Shown one piece after another: positions 9,145 to 17,280 of a stretch of 64,000 nt of DNA (positions within the stretch are counted from its first letter, which is position 1; each line of letters starts with the position of its first letter). The position numbers were made by a program, and so were the translations under genes. The stretch lies in contig JAUIEU010000001.1 in assembly GCA_030429585.1 (NCBI GenBank), forward strand, positions 1,669,994 through 1,733,993, in the 5' to 3' direction. The notes under the pieces are model-generated. The model was not told where the DNA came from. It did no database searches and worked only from the letters and a program-made list of their open reading frames with translations. Source of the stretch: a bacterium. Lineage in GTDB: Bacteria; Cyanobacteriota; Vampirovibrionia; Vampirovibrionales; Vampirovibrionaceae.

Positions 9145-10894
9145 ACCCTATTAACGCAGCCACTAAGGCGTTGGCCGCTTTATTTGCAAAATCCTTGGCC
9201 AGCACTACATCGGCATCATGGGGGTTGGTAAAATACCCCCATTCAATCAGCACGCTAGCCGCATCCGGTATGCGAGTTAAGGCCAAATTATCCCAATACA
9301 CCTTATCTTGCGGCAACCCTAACGATGACGATAAAGCACCCGCCAAATGCAGGGCCAGTGGGCGAGCAGAAGGATAATAATAAAAGGTAGATAACCCCCG
9401 GTGCTGGCCCGGATCGCGGCCATCTGGCAGGGCATTATGGTGCAGGCTTAGGCAAATATGAGGCTGTTTTTCAGCCACGGCATCTTGCCGTTCTGCCAAG
9501 CCCACAAAGGTATCCGTCGTTCTAATCATAGATACATGCTTAAACCCAGCCGCCGCTAGTGCCTGCTGGCAGGCCAAGGCAACGGCTAAATTCTGGGTTT
9601 TTTCTGGCACACCATTGGGGGCTATGCTGCCTAGCTCGCCGCCACCATGGCCGGCATCCAGCACAATGCGCCAATCTTTTGGGTTAGCCGGGTAGTGGCG
9701 TAACGTCCATTGCCAGTCGTTATGGCCACTAGGGGTTACCGCCATGCCACACACCTGCCTACCTTTTGGTGCCGTATACGTTAGCACGGTACCAGTACCA
9801 TCCGCTGTTGGCGCCATATAAAGCTGGGCATCGCTATTATGCAACCATGGCTGGGGCAACACATCACATTCTGGTGGGGTATGGCACAGGGTTAACGTAG
9901 CGCCATGCGGGGTTACTTCCCATATAATCGGTTGCCGCTCGGCATGGGCCACCCCAGCAATCGCCAGTGCTAACGTGTCAGCATCCGGGGCCGTGGGTAG
10001 GGCAATACGGAATGCAGGCAGTGCCAGCGGGGCATATAATGGGTCGTCTATCAGGGTAATGTTATCTAAAGGCACCCACCCTTTTTGGGTGTGGCTAAGT
10101 GCCATTAAGGCCCAATCACCCCAAGTACCCAGCACGGGCACCACCGTATCGGCCCACTGAGGCGTTAGCCGTGGCGCCATGGTATGGGGCGATGAGCGCA
10201 TGGTGGCAGGGCGTTTACCTGTTATAACGCCTTGCCAGCCCGTGGCATGGTACTGCACCGGAAAAGTTTGCGACCCCACACCGCACGAACCGGTATCATC
10301 TCCCCAGCACAGCCGCAAAGCAGCCACCGGTTGCATGGGTACTGGCACTAAGGCCTTAACCTGTGTGGCGGCATGGGCCGGGGCCGATAGCTGGTGCAGT
10401 TGCCCAAAAACATTATGGCGCTGGTCAGAAGATACATCGCTGGGTGATTTAGTATTAATACCGGGATGGATCGCCAACGATGCTACCGGGTTACCTTCTG
10501 CATCTACCCACTGGGCAGACACCGCCACGCCAGCAGGCACCGTGCCCTGAACCGATACCACCAACCCTGGCGTTACCCGTAACACTTGCCCCTGTTGGGG
10601 CGTTTGCCAACTAACGGCTGTAATCGTTTTGGGCGCAGAGCGCTTAATTGTGCGCGATTGCTCTGCCATTTGGCCATTCGGCAGGGTAGCTTTAAGGCTA
10701 AGCGTTTGCTGCGCGCCACTAATGTGGGCCCAACCGCTAAAATTACCCTGTGACGATACCTCCACATGGCCTGTCGTCCCTACCAAGGCAATTTTTCCGC
10801 CAGCAGGCACACTGCCCACCAATAACACGCGGTCTTCGTGGCACACATGGCCATTGCTAGGGTATACCCACTGCAAGCCAGTATTAGCGGCCAT
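9134..10894 (-). CDS. N-acetylmuramoyl-L-alanine amidase (Amidase_3 type)
   Basis: Zinc-dependent hydrolase of the bond between MurNAc and the stem peptide. The last 180 residues (about 407-586) form the catalytic domain: DAGHGG (zinc His), PEKTQN (zinc Glu), SLHHNA (zinc His) and IEWGYFTNP with the catalytic Glu. The preceding 400 residues are beta-rich repeats, possibly SH3- or glucodextranase-B-like modules that could bind the wall. I took the ATG at 10894, which overlaps the pyrF stop as TAATG and so suggests coupled translation. A longer frame adds ten residues. Odd point: there is no recognisable signal peptide with either start, although the enzyme should act outside the cytoplasm. Confidence 0.88.
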   Translation of the reverse strand: MAANTGLQWVYPSNGHVCHEDRVLLVGSVPAGGKIALVGTTGHVEVSSQGNFSGWAHISGAQQTLSLKATLPNGQMAEQSRTIKRSAPKTITAVSWQTPQQGQVLRVTPGLVVSVQGTVPAGVAVSAQWVDAEGNPVASLAIHPGINTKSPSDVSSDQRHNVFGQLHQLSAPAHAATQVKALVPVPMQPVAALRLCWGDDTGSCGVGSQTFPVQYHATGWQGVITGKRPATMRSSPHTMAPRLTPQWADTVVPVLGTWGDWALMALSHTQKGWVPLDNITLIDDPLYAPLALPAFRIALPTAPDADTLALAIAGVAHAERQPIIWEVTPHGATLTLCHTPPECDVLPQPWLHNSDAQLYMAPTADGTGTVLTYTAPKGRQVCGMAVTPSGHNDWQWTLRHYPANPKDWRIVLDAGHGGGELGSIAPNGVPEKTQNLAVALACQQALAAAGFKHVSMIRTTDTFVGLAERQDAVAEKQPHICLSLHHNALPDGRDPGQHRGLSTFYYYPSARPLALHLAGALSSSLGLPQDKVYWDNLALTRIPDAASVLIEWGYFTNPHDADVVLAKDFANKAANALVAALIGFTP

Positions 10895-11643
10895 TAGGCG
10901 CCTGCTTTCGTAGGGGCAGCACAACTAGCCGAAGCCACCGCCGCGCAAAAGGTTTGGGCCGCAACACACGGATTAGCTGCCTGTGTAATGGGCCGACCCA
11001 CCACTAGGGTGGTGGCCCCAGCATGTATCGCTTTTTCTGGGGTCATCACTCGTTGTTGGTCGCCTACTATATTTTCTGGCAAACGAATACCCGGCGTAAT
11101 TTTTAAAAAACCCTCTCCGCACGCATCGCGCACCACTGTTGCTTCCTTAGCCGAGCACACCACGCCGTTTAACCCGGCGGCTTGGCTCGCCTTGGCTAAA
11201 TGGGCCACATAGTCGTTAGGCGATACATTTGCCTGTAAATGCTGGTTGACATCATGTGCCGATAAACTGGTTAGCAGGGTCACCGCCAAAATGGTGAGCG
11301 AATCTTCCGAGTCTGTTGCTGGTAACGCTTCAATAGCGCCATTTTTAGCGGCTTCCATCATTACAGGGCCGCCTTGGGCATGGATATTAAAAAATCGGAC
11401 CCCTTGCCGCACCAAATTAGCAGCCGCACGTTCTACCGTCACCGGAATATCGTGGAGTTTTAAATCTACAAACACCGGATAATCTGACAGCGCTTGCAGG
11501 TTACGCACGATGGGCATACCTTCGCCATAAAACAGCTCCATGCCTACTTTAAAGCCTAGGGGTAACCCCTGGCACTGCTTAGCTAACGCCAAGGCCGCCT
11601 CTTTATCCGGGGCATCTAGGGCAATATATAAACTAGGCAACAT
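10894..11643 (-). CDS. pyrF: Orotidine 5'-phosphate decarboxylase
   Basis: Last step of UMP synthesis, decarboxylating OMP. The start region MLPSLYIALDAPDKEAAL is typical, the catalytic D-x-K-x-x-D signature is visible as DLKLHDIP, and the C-terminal phosphate loop includes GATTLVVGRPI. It is the compact bacterial type (249 aa from the ATG at 11643). The open frame runs on to 11715, but conservation begins at the chosen ATG, which has GGAG 11 nt upstream. The stop overlaps the amidase ATG by one base, so the two genes are probably one operon. Confidence 0.94.
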   Translation of the reverse strand: MLPSLYIALDAPDKEAALALAKQCQGLPLGFKVGMELFYGEGMPIVRNLQALSDYPVFVDLKLHDIPVTVERAAANLVRQGVRFFNIHAQGGPVMMEAAKNGAIEALPATDSEDSLTILAVTLLTSLSAHDVNQHLQANVSPNDYVAHLAKASQAAGLNGVVCSAKEATVVRDACGEGFLKITPGIRLPENIVGDQQRVMTPEKAIHAGATTLVVGRPITQAANPCVAAQTFCAAVASASCAAPTKAGA

Positions 11644-11833
11644 GGGCAAGCCAACTCCTATAGGGGTTAGGGTTACTATAACAAAATGTAACGGGTCGTG
11701 TCGCCACACTATCAACTTTTGGGCTGTTTATCGTTGATGCGTATAGTGCAGTCTATGTATCCCCAGTAGTACTGCCCTTTATGTTGCTAACCCTAAAATA
11801 TACCTAATACCCCTGCCCCGAGGTTACCCCGTT

Positions 11834-12367
11834 ATGGTTTCTGTTCACTCTTTTTCCGCTGCTACCCCTGCTGTTGCCCCTCAACGTGCGGCACGTGTCA
11901 CCTACTTTGGCCACGATAACAAGGCAGAAGACACGACAGATTTTGGAAAACAACACGGCGCAACGCTTGAAGTAAAAAACGAGCCTTATAAGTTAAGCAA
12001 CTATTTATGGCAACCTGGCAAAGGGGCAGGCAACGCTATTAAAAACCTGGTATACCCAAACCGCACCATTGTTGCTGATTTATTATGGGGCATGGCCTTC
12101 CCTCCCTTCACCTTTATCATTCCAGCAGTGGGTATTGTAAGGGCCCTTGTAAAAGCCAATAAGGCTAAAAAAGAAGCCGCCAGCAATACGGAATCCATCC
12201 CTGCCAATACCCCACCTACCAGCACCCCCGACGACATCACAGCCGCCTCTACCAATACCGAACCAACGGTAGAGCCCCCTGCAGATACCTCGACTGACAC
12301 CGCTACCGATACAAAAGCCAACACCGACAAAAAGGTGACGACGACAAAGCCGCTTAAGCTTGGCTAA
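11834..12367 (+). CDS. Hypothetical protein with one hydrophobic segment and a Thr/Pro/Asp tail
   Basis: Not recognised. The 177-residue protein has a Ser/Ala-rich N-terminus with the short motif RVTYFGH (residues 21-27), a hydrophobic stretch at about 80-108, a Lys/Ala-rich patch and a low-complexity Thr/Asp/Pro tail of about 65 residues. The arrangement suggests a single-pass membrane protein with a disordered tail. There is no cleavable signal peptide. The gene ends 5 bp before the convergent NUDIX gene. The Phe-Gly motif recurs near the N-terminus of several other orphan proteins in the window. Confidence 0.7.
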   Translation: MVSVHSFSAATPAVAPQRAARVTYFGHDNKAEDTTDFGKQHGATLEVKNEPYKLSNYLWQPGKGAGNAIKNLVYPNRTIVADLLWGMAFPPFTFIIPAVGIVRALVKANKAKKEAASNTESIPANTPPTSTPDDITAASTNTEPTVEPPADTSTDTATDTKANTDKKVTTTKPLKLG

Positions 12368-12372
12368 CGTTT

Positions 12373-12948
12373 TTACCCTGGCAACGGCGCATACACCAAA
12401 GCAAGCATGCTGAATGTTTTGGCATCTTCTATAGTGCCATCCACCGCCCACTGCCACACCTGCTGTGGGCTAGCGGTAATAATTTGGATGTTTTCTTCAT
12501 CGTCGTGGGTAAGACATTCTTCTGGCTTAGGGGCCCGCAGTTGGGTGGCCTTATACATGTACAATTTTTCATCGCAAAAGCCGGGGGCGGTATAAATATG
12601 GCCCAGGTGTTCGATGCAATCGCTGGCATAACCCGTTTCTTCTACTAGCTCGCGGGCTGCAGAGGCTTTAGGATCTTCGCCTTGTTCTAGCTTCCCTGCC
12701 GGGAACTCAATCAACGGTTTGCCCAAGGGGTAACGCCATTGCTTCACCAGTATTAAATCGCCATTAGGGAGGATAGGACAAATAACCACCCCACCCGGGT
12801 GAACCAGCTTATCCCGTGGCACAGTGCGGCCATCGGGCAGTTGGGCAGTATCGTTATAAAACCCAACCACTCGGCCCTGGTGGATAAGTTGAGACGATAC
12901 GGTGACTTCTACTTGAGACGAAGACGAAGGCGGCACTGATGCAGACAT
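12373..12948 (-). CDS. NUDIX hydrolase, ADP-ribose pyrophosphatase-like
   Basis: Predicted to hydrolyse ADP-ribose or a related nucleoside diphosphate linked to a second moiety. The NUDIX box at residues 85-107 is complete (GKLEQGED followed by ARELVEETGY). The preceding LVKQWRYPLGKPLIEFPAG is characteristic of the ADP-ribose pyrophosphatase branch. The length of 191 aa fits. It is monocistronic and faces mdh divergently across about 85 bp. The exact substrate is inference. Confidence 0.88.
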   Translation of the reverse strand: MSASVPPSSSSQVEVTVSSQLIHQGRVVGFYNDTAQLPDGRTVPRDKLVHPGGVVICPILPNGDLILVKQWRYPLGKPLIEFPAGKLEQGEDPKASAARELVEETGYASDCIEHLGHIYTAPGFCDEKLYMYKATQLRAPKPEECLTHDDEENIQIITASPQQVWQWAVDGTIEDAKTFSMLALVYAPLPG

Positions 12949-13034
12949 ACGAAAAACCTGATAAAACTCGATTTTTTAAGGTGTATTGGGTACCATAGCA
13001 TTAATATTCGCGTAACTTTTGGAGTGACCTTGCC

Positions 13035-13976
13035 ATGTTAGAAACCATTGCTGTTGTTGGTGCCGGTAACGTAGGCGCCACCCTTGCCCAACGAATTGCA
13101 GAAGCGGAACTAAGCCGCACCGTAGCCCTAATTGATATCGCCGAAGGCATCCCTCAAGGGAAAGCCCTAGACATGCTAGAAGCGGGCCCTGTATACGGCT
13201 ACGATACCAACATTATTGGCAGCAACGATTATAACGTGGCCAAAGACGCCGATATTTTTGTGGTTACTGCTGGCATGCCCCGCAAGCCTGGCATGAGCCG
13301 CGATGACTTGCTGGATGTGAACGCTAAAATTATGCACAGCGTGTGCGACAACATTAAGCGCGTGGCCCCTAACAGCAAAATCATCGTTGTTTCTAACCCA
13401 CTAGATGTCATGTGTCACGCCGCTTTAGAAGCCAGTGGCTTCCCTCACGAGCGCGTGTTTGGCATGGCCGGTGTATTGGATACGGCTCGTTTCCGCACCT
13501 TTATTGCCGAAGCACTGGATGTAAGCGTAGAGCAGGTAAACGCCTTTGTACTGGGCGGCCACGGCGATACCATGGTGCCTTTAGTGCGCTACACCACCAT
13601 TGCTGGCATTCCGCTAGCCGACCTGATGCCTGCTGATAAAATTGAAGCCATTGTAGACCGCGCCCGCAAGGGCGGCGCCGAGATTGTGGGCTACCTAAAA
13701 AACGGCAGCGCCTTTTATGCACCTAGTGCCAGCGTGGTAGAAATGATTGAAAGCATTGTGAAAGATAAGAAAAAGATTTTGCCCTGTGCGGTATACCTAA
13801 CCGGCCAGTATGGCGTGAACAACCTGTATGTAGGCGTGCCCGTTAAACTAGGCAAAAACGGTATTGAAGAGATTGTTGAAATTAAGCTAACCGATGCCGA
13901 ACGCCAACAACTCCAAATTAGCGTGGATGATGTGAGCAGCAATGTGGCCAAGCTAAGCGGCGCTGTGCCAGCCTAA
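13035..13976 (+). CDS. mdh: Malate dehydrogenase (LDH-like type)
   Basis: NAD-dependent interconversion of malate and oxaloacetate. The Rossmann loop is GAGNVGA (residues 9-15). The mobile loop carries MPRKPGMSR, with Arg83 and Arg89 as expected for malate rather than lactate specificity. The catalytic pair is Asp149 (in LDTARF, with substrate Arg152) and His176 (GGHGDTMVP). The length of 313 aa is typical of the tetrameric LDH-like family found in many phyla. GGAG lies 10 nt upstream of the ATG. Confidence 0.95.
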   Translation: MLETIAVVGAGNVGATLAQRIAEAELSRTVALIDIAEGIPQGKALDMLEAGPVYGYDTNIIGSNDYNVAKDADIFVVTAGMPRKPGMSRDDLLDVNAKIMHSVCDNIKRVAPNSKIIVVSNPLDVMCHAALEASGFPHERVFGMAGVLDTARFRTFIAEALDVSVEQVNAFVLGGHGDTMVPLVRYTTIAGIPLADLMPADKIEAIVDRARKGGAEIVGYLKNGSAFYAPSASVVEMIESIVKDKKKILPCAVYLTGQYGVNNLYVGVPVKLGKNGIEEIVEIKLTDAERQQLQISVDDVSSNVAKLSGAVPA

Positions 13977-14398
13977 AAACCCACCACCTAACACTGCTTT
14001 TTAAGGTTAAAATAACCACTAACCCATCGGTTTAAGGTCATTTCTAGCTAGAAATTTATTAATTTGTGGCTATCAGGCTTATTAGCGGCCGTAAAATTTA
14101 TTTTGCCAAAAAACCGTAGTCCAAAATTACCAACTGGTTACAATTCTTGCTACTTGGTAACAATTGCTAAAAATTGAAACCCTGTCTGGGCTGGCCGAAC
14201 TACGTCAATTGTAAAATTTAATGAACGACACGCGTCATTTTTGTGTATTTGCACGCAAAATTCGGTACTATAGGGTTGCTCTAACTCTCTATCCTTTGTG
14301 CCGGTTGTTGGCGCTGCCCCTGGCAGTTCAACATATCGGCCTTTTTTTTGAAATAATCTTACTCCGCACCATAAGCTATGTAGGATCTATCATTAATA
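13977..14398. other. Intergenic region of 422 bp with a palindrome and short direct repeats
   Basis: It is AT-rich and has no gene that I can support. It holds a perfect 16-bp palindrome (14040-14055), a pair of similar TGGTTACAATT / TGGTAACAATT strings at about 14135-14168, and GTAAAATTTA twice (about 14091 and 14211). These could be operator sites for the downstream outer-membrane protein gene, but no match to a known regulator is claimed. Confidence 0.45.
14040..14055. repeat. Perfect 16-bp palindrome, possible operator
   Basis: ATTTCTAGCTAGAAAT is self-complementary without a loop, the form expected of a dimeric regulator site rather than a terminator. It lies 64 bp after mdh and about 345 bp before the outer-membrane protein gene. 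The regulator is unknown. Confidence 0.4.
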
Positions 14399-15220
14399 AT
14401 GGTTCATTTATTACTTGCCTTAACCCTTATTCTAATCCTTCCTCTCAAAGGAATGGCACAAACAACAACTACTTCACCCGCAATATTAGAGCCAGAAACA
14501 TTAAATTATGTTTGGGTACCAAAAGGTAGCTTGCAAATTCACACCAATTTTTTGCACACGCGTAGCGATAACGATGGTTCGCTATGGACTCTACCCGAAG
14601 CATGGTTGCGTTATGGCCTAACCCGAAAACTACAAGCCGTATTTAAACCACCAAACTACATTCGTTTTGGTGGACAACGCCCTGCACGCCAAGGATGGGA
14701 AAGTATTTATACCGGCGCACAATACAATCTGGATAACAAACCGGGCGGCATTGACGCTGCCATTGAAACCGGTGTATGGCTACCCACCCGCAGCGATGGG
14801 ATGGACTTTCAAAACGTTACCCCCGAACTAAAAGCCTACTACCAACAACCCCTGCCTAAGCAAAGCTGGTTTTATGTTGAAATTCCCGTTCGACTCGTCG
14901 AAACCTCGCCACGGGCAAAGTTTATGGTAGAACCCTTTGCCATTGCTGGGCATGTTATTCATCCCAAAGCATCGTTATTTGTCTCTTACAAAGGGTTTTG
15001 GCTAGAAAATGTCCGTAACAGCCACGAGGTTAGTGGCGGCATTTCGTATAACCTTAACAACACTCAACAAATAAATCTGTATACTGGGTCAGGTATTGGG
15101 CCTGGTTCACCAAAGTTTGTTGTTGGGGCGTTTATTAGTGTTCGCCTAGATCGGTTTGCTCATCAATCCAAAGGCAAACCAAACAACAACTCTAAATCTA
15201 CCGTATCGCCCACCGGATAG
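14399..15220 (+). CDS. Predicted outer-membrane beta-barrel protein (phenol MetA-pathway/transporter-like)
   Basis: The 273-residue protein starts with a signal peptide (hydrophobic residues 3-17, likely cleavage after GMAQ at about 21). Alternating amphipathic strands rich in Tyr, Trp and Gly follow. Stretches such as EAWLRYGLTRKLQAVF and YTGAQYNL are like the MetA-pathway-of-phenol-degradation or transporter barrel families. The barrel appears to end at FISVRLDRF, a typical C-terminal strand with terminal Phe, yet the frame continues for 20 more polar residues. That tail overlaps the 3' end of the convergent acetyltransferase gene by 58 bp, which suggests an ancestral stop was lost. The ligand is unknown. 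Confidence 0.72.
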   Translation: MVHLLLALTLILILPLKGMAQTTTTSPAILEPETLNYVWVPKGSLQIHTNFLHTRSDNDGSLWTLPEAWLRYGLTRKLQAVFKPPNYIRFGGQRPARQGWESIYTGAQYNLDNKPGGIDAAIETGVWLPTRSDGMDFQNVTPELKAYYQQPLPKQSWFYVEIPVRLVETSPRAKFMVEPFAIAGHVIHPKASLFVSYKGFWLENVRNSHEVSGGISYNLNNTQQINLYTGSGIGPGSPKFVVGAFISVRLDRFAHQSKGKPNNNSKSTVSPTG

Positions 15221-15750
15221 CCAAACGAACCAATGGTTTGGAAGCCAAAGCGCTGATAAAAACGCTGTGCCCGGTGGTTTTCGCTCCACACGCTTAAATA
15301 CACCCCATCCACCTGATGGCTTGCCCGCAACTGGCTAAGCACATACTGCATGGCCACCGCAGCCAACCCCAGGCCCTGATAGGGCTGTAAAATATACATC
15401 CGCTCCAGGCACCCTCGGTTTGTATACTTATCAACAAATGTGTTTGGCAAATGCGCTGCATATAAAGAGCTAGGCACCAAATACTTGATATACCCCACAC
15501 ACGTCATCTTGCCCTTAATCTGCGCATGGATTAAATAAAAATAGGCCTTCTCATCCATCAATTCCTGCTGAATGGCCGCTAACGACAAACGTCGCTCGCA
15601 ATAATCGTCTACATCTGCCTGGGGGTAATTGGCCCCAAAGGTTTGCATAAACCCAGCCAGGGCCACGCCCTGCAAAGTCTCAACCGCGTCAATCGGGTGG
15701 TGGGGGCAAACACGCTGTATAGAAAATTCAGGCTGTAAAGGCATCCACAC
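15163..15750 (-). CDS. GNAT family N-acetyltransferase
   Basis: Acetyl-CoA dependent acyltransferase fold. Motif A is visible as MYILQPYQGLGLAAVAMQ (the Q-x-x-G-x-G/A pyrophosphate loop), followed by the classic C-terminal strand-helix SENHRAQRFYQRFGF. The length of 195 aa is usual. The substrate cannot be inferred. It converges on the barrel protein gene with a 58-bp overlap and lies 17 bp downstream of the polytopic protein gene at 15768-17141, possibly in the same transcript. Confidence 0.88.
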   Translation of the reverse strand: MWMPLQPEFSIQRVCPHHPIDAVETLQGVALAGFMQTFGANYPQADVDDYCERRLSLAAIQQELMDEKAYFYLIHAQIKGKMTCVGYIKYLVPSSLYAAHLPNTFVDKYTNRGCLERMYILQPYQGLGLAAVAMQYVLSQLRASHQVDGVYLSVWSENHRAQRFYQRFGFQTIGSFGYPVGDTVDLELLFGLPLD

Positions 15751-15767
15751 ATTTTACCAAAACCTGG

Positions 15768-17141
15768 TTAGGAAGCCCCCTGTGGGCGAGCACTAATGAC
15801 CCGGTACAAGGGCAATTCCGATATATTAAACGCCGCTTGTTCCGCCATTACCTTTTTTTTGGTGTACCAAAAGTTAAGCAAGGGCATGGTAACACCCAAA
15901 GCAGCTGCCGTGCCCAGTATGCCTATCCAAAAGCTTTTGCGCGCCAGCTTATAGGCCTTATTGGCTTTATCCTTACCCACGGCCCTAAACACCTCATCTA
16001 ACGGTACAGCGCGTGGCAACTTAAGCCATTTACCCGTGCGCACAATGTTGGTATCCAGCTTCTTTTTACCTTGCAGTACTTTTGCCGCAATACCAGCAAT
16101 AAAGTCATCCCCTAAAAAAAACAGCGTATCAAAGGCTATCATTTTAGTTATTTTTTCACGTCGCTCATGCTTATCCCGAGAGGATAAAATCGTGGCAGGG
16201 GCCCAGTTAGTAAGGTTAGAAACCAACAATACCCACTTGCTCATAAAAATAGCATCAGAGTAATTAAAGGCTTTTACCTTTTTCTTCAACGCTCCCATTA
16301 CGCCCGTGGCTTTTTTGCTTTTAAGCACCCCTAGCATCAGTAACGGGAAGAGCAGCGCCCCACCAAACCCAATCCCGAAGGACCAGGCCTTACGGCGCTG
16401 TTTAGATGTTTGATAGGCCTGGGTTTGCTTATCTAAATACGCCTGGTTGGCATAGTTAAATTCGCCAGAAAAGCCTTTTTTACCAGATAATTTTTCCGTC
16501 ATCCAGTTTTTTACCCACGCATACCCCTGATTTTTACCCGCCAACAACAACAAGTCTATCCACATCATTAACAATTTGCCCATTAAGGCAGCCTGCAACA
16601 CTTTCGGCGTCAATTTGGCCAGGTTTTTAACCCCATACTGCAAAGACTCCTTCCCCGTCATGGTTTTTAGCTTAGAAGACGTGGCATCCAGCCATTGATA
16701 CGGCATAGATAACAAGGTATTTCGATTTTTAACCTTTTTTAATACCCCCAGGTGCTTATGCTTTTTATGGAGTCGATTTTGGGCCCAGCGGTTCACGCCC
16801 CGTTCAATCACATACGGCAACGCCAGCCCAGCCAGCAACCAACCGGCCCAATCTAGCCCGTTCTCCATCCGTTCATAATCGTTCCGCGCAATAATTACCG
16901 ACCACGACGAGTACCCCAGCGTATCAATCACAAAGCGGTTTAGCAGCTCGTTTTGGTGCAGCAATACGGAAAACGGCAAGCGACCCTCCCCAGAAAACCT
17001 GGGCCTTACAGCCGCCTTCTGGTGGTTATCCGCAAAGGGTAAAGAGCGGCGCTGGCCGCTTATTCCACTGTTATTAAGTTGCATACCCATACAGGCCACA
17101 CATTTGCCTAATGTATTAGTAAAGGCCAACAACCCTGGCAA
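15768..17141 (-). CDS. Orphan polytopic membrane protein, paralogue of the 50967-52376 product
   Basis: Function unknown. The 457-residue protein has several hydrophobic segments (about 100-112, 190-205, 255-275, 300-315, 335-350, 420-435) separated by very basic loops. It shares an ordered set of blocks with the protein at 50967-52376: PFSV near residue 56, IIARNDYERMEN versus LLVARNGFERLEK, KKGFSG, FNYSDAIFMSKWV versus FNYTDAVYMSRWV, and PLLNFWYTKKKV versus PLLNIWYTKNHV. The start is the TTG at 17141, supported by AAAGG 5 nt upstream and by the shared first residues MPG. No domain is recognised. Confidence 0.75.
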   Translation of the reverse strand: MPGLLAFTNTLGKCVACMGMQLNNSGISGQRRSLPFADNHQKAAVRPRFSGEGRLPFSVLLHQNELLNRFVIDTLGYSSWSVIIARNDYERMENGLDWAGWLLAGLALPYVIERGVNRWAQNRLHKKHKHLGVLKKVKNRNTLLSMPYQWLDATSSKLKTMTGKESLQYGVKNLAKLTPKVLQAALMGKLLMMWIDLLLLAGKNQGYAWVKNWMTEKLSGKKGFSGEFNYANQAYLDKQTQAYQTSKQRRKAWSFGIGFGGALLFPLLMLGVLKSKKATGVMGALKKKVKAFNYSDAIFMSKWVLLVSNLTNWAPATILSSRDKHERREKITKMIAFDTLFFLGDDFIAGIAAKVLQGKKKLDTNIVRTGKWLKLPRAVPLDEVFRAVGKDKANKAYKLARKSFWIGILGTAAALGVTMPLLNFWYTKKKVMAEQAAFNISELPLYRVISARPQGAS

Positions 17142-17280
17142 ATTGACCTTTGGGATTAGGGCTTAGGGCTTCATCCTTCTTACCAAAATTAATGCAATAG
17201 TGTTGCGTTAGTGTTTTAATATCCCCCCAACCATATATTACTCTTCTATTTGGGCCCTCAACGCCCTAACCTATGGCTTT

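Noticed and set aside
12083..12457. Minus-strand ORFs opposite the 11834-12367 gene (12001-12330, 12083-12457)
   Set aside because: They run antisense through the Thr/Asp-rich tail and into the NUDIX gene end. There are no motifs and no good starts.
14221..14529. 102-residue ORF before and overlapping the barrel protein gene
   Set aside because: It overlaps the signal peptide region of the barrel gene in another frame and has no recognisable features.
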